This document shows positions 8,994-17,271 of a stretch of DNA of 64,000 bases, piece after piece; position 1 is the stretch's first letter, and every line of letters begins with the position of its first letter. Both the position numbers and the translations under genes were made by a program. The notes beneath the pieces were generated by a model. The model did no database searches. It was given only the letters and a program-made list of their open reading frames with translations, and was not told the origin of the DNA. Source of the stretch: Leptotrichia shahii (GTDB taxonomy: Bacteria; Fusobacteriota; Fusobacteriia; Fusobacteriales; Leptotrichiaceae); assembly GCF_008327825.1 (NCBI RefSeq), contig NZ_AP019827.1, positions 1,798,001-1,862,000 of the forward strand. Reading direction: 5' to 3'.

Positions 8994-9461
8994 ATGAAAA
9001 AAAATTATAAGATAAGAATATTGGATGCAAAAAAAGATTCAGATTTACTATTTAAAATTGTAGAACATGAAAATGAAGTTTTTGGAGAAGCAACTGTTGG
9101 AAACTGGAATATTAAACCATTTGCTAAATACGGAAAAGTTTTTGTGATGTTAAGTGATGATAAAGATGAATTAATGTCAGTTATCGAGGTTTTGAGCAGT
9201 TTTGACAGAGAATCAGCTTATGTTTACGGAGTTTCTACTGTTCCAAAATTTCAAAAAAATGGATATGCAAAAATACTTCTTCAATTTGTAATGAAAACTT
9301 TGAAGGAAATGGGAATTAAAAAGATAGAACTTACTGTTGATATGGATAATTTTACTGCAAAAAGAATTTATGAAAAGCTAGGATTTGAAATAGCAGATAA
9401 TTTGGATAATGAATACGGAGATAATGTTGAACGATATTTGATGAGATATTTAGTAAAATAG
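8994..9461 (+). CDS. GNAT family N-acetyltransferase
   Basis: A 155-residue acetyl-CoA-dependent acetyltransferase of the GNAT superfamily. The acetyl-CoA pyrophosphate-binding loop appears as FQKNGYAKILLQFVMK (about 86-101; Q/R-x-x-G-x-G/A pattern), preceded by the VYGVSTVP strand and followed by KKIELTVDMDNFTAKRIYEKLGFE, the typical C-terminal motif B. The substrate cannot be told from sequence. It follows truA by 29 bp, and no terminator-like hairpin separates them. Its Shine-Dalgarno, AAAGAAAGCGAG, is weaker than that of its neighbours. Confidence 0.85.
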   Translation: MKKNYKIRILDAKKDSDLLFKIVEHENEVFGEATVGNWNIKPFAKYGKVFVMLSDDKDELMSVIEVLSSFDRESAYVYGVSTVPKFQKNGYAKILLQFVMKTLKEMGIKKIELTVDMDNFTAKRIYEKLGFEIADNLDNEYGDNVERYLMRYLVK

Positions 9462-9522
9462 GAATTATTTTCTTTATCAATTTTTATATAATAAAATTAA
9501 AATGGTAATCAAATATAACTAA

Positions 9523-9732
9523 CGTATAATACAGTATACCTTAATTTTTATTATTTGGATTCTTGGTTTTTCAAGATACATAGAACATTGTAAAGTAATA
9601 GAAAATGATACTTGCATCAGTTTAAAATCAGGAAAAAAATTTAATTTTAGTAAATATGTTTTTGAAGATATTCCATACAGAAGTGTCTATAGAGTATATT
9701 TTGAAGGAAACGGATACAGAAATTTATACTGA
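9523..9732 (+). pseudogene. Possible remnant of a small exported or membrane protein gene without a usual start codon
   Basis: An open frame of 69 codons (9523-9729, stop TGA 9730-9732) with no ATG, GTG or TTG near its beginning. It starts after TAA at 9520. The conceptual product begins with a hydrophobic run (YTLIFIIWILGF), followed by a polar domain with two Cys and the pattern EDIPYRSVYRVYFEGNGYRNLY. The protein-like composition and the lack of a start suggest a decayed gene, or one with an indel near its 5' end. It is the only content of the 300-bp gap between the GNAT gene and the amidase. No family was recognised. Confidence 0.35.
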
Positions 9733-9761
9733 ACTTTATTAAAAAGAAAGGAATAATAACT

Positions 9762-10451
9762 ATGAAATTACTATTAAAATTAGCAATTTTAATTAGCAGC
9801 ATTTCAGGATTAGCAAATGCAGCTGAAAAGGTATGTATTGATCCAGGACATCAGGCAAAAGGAAATATGCAAACAGAAGAGGTAGCCCCTGGTTCAAGCA
9901 AGAGAAAACCAAAAGTAGCCTACGGAACAAAAGGTGTTGCAACTAAAAAGCCTGAATATCAGCTAGCCCTTGAAGTAGGCTTAAAATTGAGAGATGCTTT
10001 AAAAGCTAAAGGATATTCAGTATTTATGGTAAGAGAAAAAAATGATGTAAACATAAGCAACAAAGAAAGAGCCTTAATGACAAATAAAGCAGGTTGCGAT
10101 GTCTATTTAAGATTGCATGCAGATGCATCAGAAAACAGCAGTACCAGAGGAGTTACTGTACTTACATCATCATCTAAAAATCCACACACAAAAAGTGTAC
10201 AACAATCAAGTGATAAATTCTCAAAAGCAATCCTATCAGAATACACAAAAGCAACAGGCTTCAAAAGCCGAGGCGTTTCCTACAGAGATGACCTAACAGG
10301 AACAAACTGGTCAACAGTTACAAACACATTACTAGAAATGGGATTCATGACAAATCCTGAAGAAGACAGAAAAATGGCTTCTCCTGACTTTCAAAATGTG
10401 ATGGTAAAAAGTATTGTAAATGGAATTGAAAAGTATTTTAGAGAAAAATAA
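9762..10451 (+). CDS. Secreted N-acetylmuramoyl-L-alanine amidase (Amidase_3)
   Basis: Hydrolyses the bond between N-acetylmuramic acid and the peptide stem of peptidoglycan. 229 residues, starting with a signal peptide of about 20 residues (KLLLKLAILISSISGLANA). The zinc ligands of the Amidase_3 fold are visible: His30 in CIDPGHQ, the Glu in PEYQLALEVG near residue 70, and the His of YLRLHADAS near 121. The catalytic Glu is in LLEMGFMTNPEED near 194. There is no extra cell-wall-binding domain, as in short AmiC-like or sporulation-type enzymes. The Shine-Dalgarno is AAAGGAA. It converges with the LprI-like gene, sharing a bidirectional terminator. Confidence 0.92.
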   Translation: MKLLLKLAILISSISGLANAAEKVCIDPGHQAKGNMQTEEVAPGSSKRKPKVAYGTKGVATKKPEYQLALEVGLKLRDALKAKGYSVFMVREKNDVNISNKERALMTNKAGCDVYLRLHADASENSSTRGVTVLTSSSKNPHTKSVQQSSDKFSKAILSEYTKATGFKSRGVSYRDDLTGTNWSTVTNTLLEMGFMTNPEEDRKMASPDFQNVMVKSIVNGIEKYFREK

Positions 10452-10480
10452 TCAAAATTTATTTTAATTAAATAATAAAA

Positions 10481-10503
10481 AAGCTGTCATAATTGGCAGA
10501 CTT
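10481..10503. terminator. Bidirectional terminator between the amidase and LprI-like genes
   Basis: AAGCTGTCA at 10481-10489 pairs with TGGCAGACTT at 10494-10503, with one bulged A, G-T pairs and a 4-nt loop. A T7 run follows on the plus strand, and the A6 run before it serves as the U-tract on the minus strand. It serves both convergent genes. Confidence 0.85.
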
Positions 10504-10523
10504 TTTTTATTTTATATAATTTA

Positions 10524-11153
10524 TTATTTATACAATTCATCATACATTCTCGCAAGTTCTATCGTTCTTTCCTTTGTCATATCTAATTTTGTTCCAATTT
10601 CAGCTAAAGTAGCACCTGTTCCGCATGCCTGTCCATTAAATTCATCTCCACCACACATTTCATACACCGACTTTTTAGTTTCACTAACCATTCTTTTTAA
10701 CCAAGCTCTTTCTTCATTTCGCAATCTTGTTTTTTGACCATCTGGTAATTCAGACATAAGAAGTTTATAAACTTTATTTAATTCTCTGTCCCAAGATTCG
10801 TATGCTCGACTTGCTTGTGCTCCCATTTCTGCGTTAGTTCCATTAATATCTGTATCTTGAACTGAACTCATTCTATTCATCAACTCAGCCTCATAATTTG
10901 TTCTTCTCTTTCTCACAACTGGTGCTGTCGTTGTTTCTTGAGAAGCAGTTGTAACTTGTGCTAATTGCTGTTGACTTTGACTTTTAGCTATTTCCTGCTT
11001 TGTCTTTTCTTGTTCTAATCTCAACTTAACTTCCATTTCCTTATTTTTTATATGAGAATTATATAGTAAAAATCCTCCTACTGAAAAAAAGGCTAAGACA
11101 GCTATGGCTGATATTGTAGTTACCAAAATTATGGTGTTTTTGTTATCATTCAT
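10524..11153 (-). CDS. Membrane-anchored LprI-like (DUF1311, lysozyme-inhibitor-type) protein
   Basis: 209 residues: a single N-terminal membrane span at about 8-31, a Glu/Lys/Gln-rich helical stalk to about 85, then a C-terminal domain. The C-terminal domain reads SRAYESWDRELNKVYKLLM, then LRNEERAWLKRMVSE, then two cysteines (about 167 and 177), the pattern of the LprI/DUF1311 family (D..LN..Y..L ... L...Q/E.AW). Members include mycobacterial LprI, which inhibits lysozyme; other members have no known role. It is predicted to face the periplasm. Its upstream region carries a C9/G9 homopolymer 90 bp before the start. A lysozyme-inhibitor function is possible but unproven. Confidence 0.75.
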   Translation of the reverse strand: MNDNKNTIILVTTISAIAVLAFFSVGGFLLYNSHIKNKEMEVKLRLEQEKTKQEIAKSQSQQQLAQVTTASQETTTAPVVRKRRTNYEAELMNRMSSVQDTDINGTNAEMGAQASRAYESWDRELNKVYKLLMSELPDGQKTRLRNEERAWLKRMVSETKKSVYEMCGGDEFNGQACGTGATLAEIGTKLDMTKERTIELARMYDELYK

Positions 11154-11242
11154 ATTTTTCTATTCCTTTCCTTAAATATAATTTATTTTAATTTTTTATC
11201 AAAGATTATTCTTTAGTTTTAAAACTATTTTGTTATATTGTA

Positions 11243-11251
11243 CCCCCCCCC
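11243..11251. repeat. C9 (G9 on the minus strand) homopolymer upstream of the LprI-like gene
   Basis: Nine consecutive C residues in a very AT-rich intergenic region, 90 bp upstream of the minus-strand LprI-like start. On the minus strand the G9 run ends directly against TACAATATAAC, which could serve as a -10 box, so the run would lie in the -35/-10 spacer. No convincing -35 box was found at the present length. Confidence 0.8.
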
Positions 11252-11332
11252 ATTTGATTTTAGTTTTATTTAAATTAATTTTAAATTAACAAGATAAATT
11301 TATCTACATACAAAAGATTCTAAAATAGAAAA

Positions 11333-11354
11333 AAAAGAGGCTAAAACCTCTTTT
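11333..11354 (-). terminator. Terminator downstream of the YciI-like gene
   Basis: AAAAGAGG / CCTCTTTT with a 6-nt loop. On the minus strand it is followed by an extended T run (CCTCTTTTTTTTC). It lies 150 bp past the stop of the YciI gene and upstream of the LprI-like gene. Confidence 0.75.
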
Positions 11355-11503
11355 AAAATTATCAAATATACTAGTGTATACTTAATTTGATTTCCTTATA
11401 AAAAATAAAATAGCAAATTATTTTGACATTAAATAACCAAAAGACAAAACTCTTGCTAAACAATATTAAAATACCAACTTAGGGAATGAAAAATTTGGCA
11501 TTA

Positions 11504-11803
11504 TTATAATTTAGAATATTTTTCAAATTCCTTATCAAGTAATGCCGGTGTAAATTCAGTTATCACAGTCTCAATTAAACTATTTCTATAATACGGATCT
11601 TCCTTTAATATTTCCTCAAGTTCTTCTCTTGTTACGTTATATGCTAAAATAAGACCACCTGTTGGCGGATTTTGACGTCCTCCTGCAATAAATTTTCCAG
11701 CATCAATATTTTTTTGAATAAATGCAAAGTGTTCTTGTCTAAATTTTCCTACTTCATCTAACGGCTTTGTATAAGTTGTAGCTACAATAAAAATTTGTTT
11801 CAT
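11504..11803 (-). CDS. YciI family protein
   Basis: A 99-residue protein of the YCII-related ferredoxin-like fold. The pattern FIVATTYTKPLDEVGKFRQEHFAFIQKNIDAGKF contains the conserved RxxHxxF segment, followed by AGGRQNPPTGGLILAY and a DPYYRNSLIETVITEFTPAL ending, all typical of YciI/YciI-like proteins. In this family a conserved His/Asp pair is proposed to be catalytic, but most members have no assigned reaction. The Shine-Dalgarno is GGAAAATTAAGATT-like and weak. It is monocistronic, with its own terminator. Confidence 0.85.
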   Translation of the reverse strand: MKQIFIVATTYTKPLDEVGKFRQEHFAFIQKNIDAGKFIAGGRQNPPTGGLILAYNVTREELEEILKEDPYYRNSLIETVITEFTPALLDKEFEKYSKL

Positions 11804-11958
11804 AATCTTAATTTTCCTTTCTAAAATTTTCTTTTATATTTTACAATATATTTTAGAATAATCAATATAAATATTTTATTTGTTAGTAAAACTATAATGA
11901 ATCTGTTGAGCATAATTAATTTTATAAACAAATATTTCTATATACAAATAATATGAAA

Positions 11959-11987
11959 TTGAATTTTATCTATGATTATGGTATACT
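11959..11987 (+). promoter_or_regulatory. Promoter of the broken acyl-ACP synthetase gene
   Basis: TTGAAT and TATACT are separated by 17 bp, 38 bp before the ATG. The Shine-Dalgarno AAGGAGGAAAATT is also intact, so transcription and translation signals survive although the reading frame is broken. Confidence 0.7.
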
Positions 11988-12025
11988 TAATTGAATTTTG
12001 AAAGATGTAAAAAAGGAGGAAAATT

Positions 12026-14481
12026 ATGTTTTTAGAAAGAACAGAAAGACTAGCGTTAGTTGATTTTGAGAATAGACATATTAATTATATTGATTTAATA
12101 AATAATATAAAATATTTTTCTGAATATATAGTTGATTTAGAAAAGAAAAAATTTGGGCTGATTGTCATGGAAAATCGTCCAGAGTGGATTTACAGCTTTT
12201 TTTCTGTATGGGATAAAAGATCTGCTGGAATTGCCATTGATGCCAATAGTAGTTCAAATGAAATTTTATACGTTCTGGAAGATTCACATCCAAATGTGAT
12301 TTTTTGTTCAAATGAAACAGAAAAAACTATTTTGGAAGCAGTTGAAAAATATAGTTTAAAAGATAGTATAAAATTAGTAAACGTCGATAAGATTATCATT
12401 GAACAGGAAAAGATGAATACTATAAAAAATATGCAATTTGAGCTTGATAATCCAACTGGAGATGAAACAGCCGCTATGCTTTACACTTCAGGAACAACAG
12501 GAAATCCAAAAGGTGTAATGTTATCGTTTAATAACTTAAATACCGAAATGGAAGGACTCTACGAAAAAGGAATATTTGATTATAGAGATCAAATTTTGGC
12601 AATATTGCCGTTTCATCATGTCCTGCCTTTAACTGCAAGTGTGCTTTTAATGTTGAAATATCAAACATCAGTCGTATTTGTAAAAATTGCAAGTAAGGAA
12701 ATATTTGATGCACTTGAAAAAAAATAGGGTAACTGCCATAATTGGAGTGCCTAGAGTATTTAAATTATTTTATGATGGAATAAAGCAGCAAATTGATGCA
12801 AAATTTATTACAAGATTTATTTATAAAATGATGAGTAATGTAAAATCATTAAAAATAAAAAGAAAATTTTGCAAAAGTTCATAAAAATTTGGTGGACATC
12901 TTGACTTTATCGTTGTTGGTGGAGCGAAAATGGATCCTGAAATTTCAAAATTTTACGAAACATTGGGATTTTATGCTTTAGAAGGTTATGGGCTTACTGA
13001 AACTTCTCAGTTATTGCTGTAAATTCAAAAAAAGAGAAAAATTGGGACAGTTGGAAAAAATTACATAATGTGGATATAAAAATTGTGGATGAAGAGTTGT
13101 GGGTTAAAGGACCAATTGTTATGAAGGGATATTACAATAAGCCTGAAAAAACGGCAGAAGTGATTACCGAAGATGGATGGTTTAAAACAGGAGATTTAGC
13201 AACGATTGATGAAGAAGGATTTGTTACAATTCGTGGAAGAAAAATACAATGATTGTTTTATCAAATGGTAAGAACATTGATCCAGAAACGCTTGAAAATA
13301 GAGTAATTGCTAAAAGTAATGGCTTAATTAAGGAAATGGAGTTTTAATCATAAGAATAAACTAGCTGCAATAATTGTCCCAGAATTACTGGAATTTAGAA
13401 AACGTGGAATTACAAATACAAAGGCTTATATTAGAAATATTGTAGAAGATTATAATTTGAAGGCACATAATTATGAAAAAATTCTTGACTACAAACTGTT
13501 TGAAGAAGAGTTGCCAAAAACTCGAGTTGGGAAAATACGTAGATTTATGTTGCCTGATTTATATGAAAAAAATGAAATTACAAAAAAAGAAAAAACGCCT
13601 GAACCAACAGATGAAGCGTACAAAATATTAAAGGAATACGTCAAGAAAAACAAAGGAATTGAGCCACAGCCAGAAGAAAATCTGGAACTTGAAATTGGAA
13701 TGGATTCACTTGATATTGTAGAATTTTTTGCATTTATTGAAAATAGTTTTGGAATTCAGCTAGATGAAGAAAAATTTGCTGAAATGCCAAATTTAAAATT
13801 ATTATCCGAATACATTAACCAGAAAGCTACAAAATTTGAAGACAATGACGTAGATTGGAAGCAAATTATCAGCCAAACAAAGCCAATAGAAGATAATAAA
13901 ATGATGGCTAACAAAATTATTAAAGGTATTTCAGCCAATTATTGACTTATATTTCAGAGTAAAAAATTGATAGAAAAAAATTAACTAATGATCCGCAAAT
14001 TTTCGTATCAAATCACCAAAGTTTTGTAGATCCATTGATTTTAGGTTCATTATTTCCAGGAAAAATTGTCTTTAACACTTTATTTTTAGCAATTGACTGG
14101 TATTTTAAAAAGGTGTAATGAAACTACTTGTTTCAAATGGAAATGTTGTATTAATTGATATTAATAAAAATATCAGAAAAAGTGTGGAAGAAATTGTTGG
14201 ATATTTAAAAGCGGAAAAAGCATTGTGATTTTTCCAGAAGGTGCGAGAACAAGATGGGAAAGTTGCTCAATTTAAAAAGTCTTTGCTATAATAGCAAAGG
14301 AATTAAACATTGATATTCAATGTATTGGTATAAAAGGAGCATTTGAAGCATATTCAAGATATATGAAATTTCCAAAGCCTAAAAATCGAGGTGGCAGTGC
14401 TGGAAAATTTAAACCAGAAGGAACTTATGATGAGATAACTGAAAAGGCAGAAAAATTATAAAAGAATATGTTGAAAATTAA
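12026..14481 (+). pseudogene. Broken acyl-CoA/acyl-ACP synthetase - acyl carrier - PlsC acyltransferase fusion (Aas-like)
   Basis: A former trifunctional phospholipid-acylation protein. 12026-12727 encodes the N-terminal half of an AMP-forming ligase, with the P-loop LYTSGTTGNPKGVM. The frame breaks at an A8 run near 12722 (one A too many), near 12865-12890, at 13008, near 13030-13060, at 13242 and near 13345-13365. In between, clear ligase sequence continues: [41 protein letters not shown]. 13457-13945 is an intact carrier domain with GMDSLDIVEF (phosphopantetheine Ser). From about 13980 a PlsC-type acyltransferase follows (NHQSFVD and FPEGART motifs), again with frame breaks, to TAA at 14479-14481. 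Most breaks are in short homopolymers. They could be real decay or a poorly read stretch. Confidence 0.85.
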
Positions 14482-14528
14482 GAAAAATAAATTAATTAAT
14501 ATGCAGTAAACTTAGAATTACTATTTAG

Positions 14529-14547
14529 AAAGGGAAAAGACCCCTTT
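14529..14547 (+). terminator. Probable terminator after the broken acyl-ACP synthetase gene
   Basis: AAAGGG / CCCTTT with a 7-nt loop, followed by TATT. The T tract is short. It also resembles the short hairpin motif seen in several other intergenic regions of the window. Confidence 0.5.
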
Positions 14548-14745
14548 TATTAAATAAAATATAATTTACATTTTTAAACAGTGATTTTAAATACTATTTA
14601 TTAGAATTTATCGTATTTCTTAACATTGAATTTAACTTAAAAAGGATCGATTCAAAGTAAAAACATCAATTATAGAATAATTTATTTAGCAATGTGAAGT
14701 GTTAATATTTATAAAAAAGTTATTTTTTATGAAAGGATTTAATAA

Positions 14746-15888
14746 ATGAAAAAAAATATACTACTAATTTTGTTTGCTATTTTAGCTTTTGCACTTGCAT
14801 TAATTATTACAAATCCCAATTTTAAAGATTTTAAGAATAGACTTATAAATTTAGAAAAATAGGTATTTCTAAAAATAGAAATGATGAAAAGAATAAAAAG
14901 ATGAAAAATCTGAATTTACAATAATCGGAGTCGGAGACATAATGCTTGGCTCAAATTACCCGTCTGATTTACTTCAAAAATAATGCAAATATTTTGGAAA
15001 ATACTCAAGATATTCTTCAAAATGCAGATATTACTGTGGGAAATCTGGAAGGAACGTTATTTGATACTGGTGGAACTCAAAAAGCTGTGATAATCAAATG
15101 TATGTTATGCTTTTCGTATGCCGTCAAAATACGGAAAATACTTAAAGCAGGCTGGGTTTAATTATTTAAGTATTGCCAATAATCACAGTAATGATTTTGG
15201 ACAAACAGGAATTAAGGAAACTATCCAAAATCTTAATAATTTGAATATAAAATACTCTGGAATTAAAGGTATCGCTGAAAGCACTATCTTGGAAAAAAAT
15301 GGAAAAAAATTTGGATTTGTTTCATTTGCTCCAAATTCAGCTACTGTAAAATTAAATGATTATAATTATGCAAAAAAACTTATTTCTGAATTAAAATCAA
15401 AAGTTGATATTGTAATTGTTATGTTTCACGGTGGAGCTGAAGGTGCTGGAGCAGAACATATTACTCGAAATCACGAAATTTTTCATGGAGAAGATCGGGG
15501 AAATGTTTATGAATTTGCCCATTTTGCGATAGACAATGGAGCTAACATCGTTTTCGGACAAGGACCACACGTTACAAGAGCGATTGAACTTTACAAAATA
15601 AATTTATCTCTTACAGTGGAGGAAATTTTGCAACTTTCGGAAAAATAAATGTTTCTGGATCAATGGGAATTGCTCCAATTTTTAAGATAAAAATAGATAA
15701 TAATGGAAATTTTGTCTCTGGAGAAGTTATCCCTGTAAGACAAACTTATGAAAGTGCAGGCCCTTTTATAGATTCAGAAAAATTAGCCATCAAAAATAAT
15801 TTCCTTAAATAAATCTGATTTTCCAAATGGAAACGGACTTTCTGTAACTAATAATGGAAAAATAAATAAAATTGGAAATTCAAATTAA
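14746..15888 (+). pseudogene. Broken CapA-like (poly-gamma-glutamate/capsule biosynthesis) protein gene
   Basis: Starts at ATG 14746 with a hydrophobic signal or anchor (KKNILLILFAILAFALALII) and hits TAG at 14860-14862. Conserved CapA-family sequence continues in other frames: IIGVGDIMLGSNYP near 14920-14960 (metal-site motif with GDIML), VGNLEG, the LSIANNHSNDFG motif in the open frame 15118-15648, VIVMFHGGAEG and FGQGPHVTRAIELY. The tail reaches TAA at 15886-15888. At least four frame changes are needed, near 14862, 14975, 15100 and 15600. CapA-like proteins are metallophosphatase-fold proteins tied to extracellular polymer synthesis. This copy is non-functional as read, unless the sequence is in error. 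Confidence 0.82.
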
Positions 15889-15907
15889 AAATTTTATTTA
15901 TTTACTG

Positions 15908-15928
15908 ACAAGGGTTTTGACCCCTTGT
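15908..15928. repeat. Hairpin between the convergent CapA-like and adaptor pseudogenes
   Basis: ACAAGGG / CCCTTGT with a 7-nt loop. There is no U-tract on either side, so it is a weak terminator candidate. The sequence around it (GACAAGG...GACCCCTTG) resembles other intergenic hairpins near 14529, 27725, 27780 and 48073. Confidence 0.5.
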
Positions 15929-16011
15929 AAAAAATCTTTTATTTAGAGTAAAATAATATAAATTATAATTTTTCACCTTTCAAAAATTCAAATTAAAAAA
16001 ATCTCAATCTA

Positions 16012-17256
16012 TTATTTTTTCTTCAATCTAATAATCTCCCTCTCATTTTCATTCATTTTATTTCCTATTTTTTCATTTTCATTCTCTAATTTTTCTATTC
16101 TTTTTTTCTTTTCAATTTCTTCATCTTGAATATTTTTTCTTTCCACAATTACATTATTTGCAATTTTATCATCAGGATTTTCTACAATTTCCATACCTTC
16201 CTCAATATTCATTCCAAAAATTTCAACCTTTTCTCCATTATCCACTCCAACAAAAATCTCCCTTTCCTTAACCAAATTATTTTTATCAATCAAATAAATA
16301 TACTTTTTCTGATTTTTAAAATAACCGCTTTTTTAGGAACAACTAAAACATTCTCTTTCTTTCTATAAATCACACGAATATCCACTTTCTCACTTAAAAT
16401 AAATCTCTAAAAGAAATCGGCAAAAATTCAAGTACATTCATGTTTACAACTTTGTTAATTTTAAATAATTCCGCTTCAATCACTTTCTTTTCAGAAAACA
16501 AATCTAAATCCCTTTATTATCTCTATTTTAAAACCTTTTCACTTTTATCATTTTAATTTCAACTAATTCTTCAAGTGTTTTTCTTCTCCAGCTTTTTATT
16601 TTCTCTCCTAAAAGACTTATTTCAGCCATATTTCCAATACTCAAATTTTTAATTTTTCATCTGTCATACTTTCACTTATTATTTTCAGATCATTCTTTTC
16701 CGTCAAAACCACTACAGGCTTATTTTTATTTATAATTCCACCCTTTACAGCATTAATTTTTACAATATAGCCATCAAACGGACTTCTCACAGTTCTCTGA
16801 ACTAACACAGCATTTTTCATCTCATTTTTACTTCCAGCTCCAATCCATCTATTTCCCCTTTACTTCTTGAATCTTCTTACTCACATCCGCTCCTAATTTC
16901 TGCTGTTTTTCAAGATTCCTCAAATGTGCATTTTTTATAACTAGCAATACTCTTTTTTCAACATCATCACTTTTCTGATAGTCGCTAAATTTTACTATTA
17001 TATCACCCTTTTTCACAAAATCTCCAGCTTTAAAATAAACACCGTCAACTGATAAATTTACATCTAATCCAATTTTAGTAATATTATTTGCAGCAACAGT
17101 TCCTTTCATATTTACAAAAAGTTCAAGATTTTCACGTTTTATTTTGCTGACAATATATTTTTTATTAATTTTAGGTGTACAAAATTTTATCATAAAAAGA
17201 ATAATAAAAATAAAAATCGTTGGCATTAACCAAATTAGTTCATCTTTTTTTTTCAA
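16012..17256 (-). pseudogene. Broken periplasmic adaptor (membrane fusion protein, HlyD/MacA type) gene
   Basis: Begins at a TTG start (17254-17256) preceded by AAAAAGGGGAAAAATA, 15 bp after the Hsp70-like stop, so it was the last gene of that operon. 16849-17256 encodes an N-terminal membrane segment (LMPTIFIFIILFMIKF) and the start of a biotinyl/lipoyl-like barrel (GTVAANNITKIGLDVN, GVYFKAGDFVKKGDIIVKF). After a stop near 16850, adaptor sequence continues in another frame: VRSPFDGYIVKINAVKGG and NKNKPVVVLTEKNDLKI, near 16690-16800. Later pieces are scrambled. The intact piece 16012-16293 encodes the charged C-terminus (EIFVGVDNGEKVEIFGMNIEEGMEIV, a typical MFP membrane-proximal domain end). 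At least four frame breaks are required. No ABC or RND transporter partner is nearby. Confidence 0.78.
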
Positions 17257-17271
17257 TATTTTTCCCCTTTT

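Noticed and set aside
12722-13020. Programmed frameshifting at A-runs in the ligase gene
   Set aside because: There are too many breaks, in both directions and without slippery-site plus structure pattern. Decay or sequence error is simpler.
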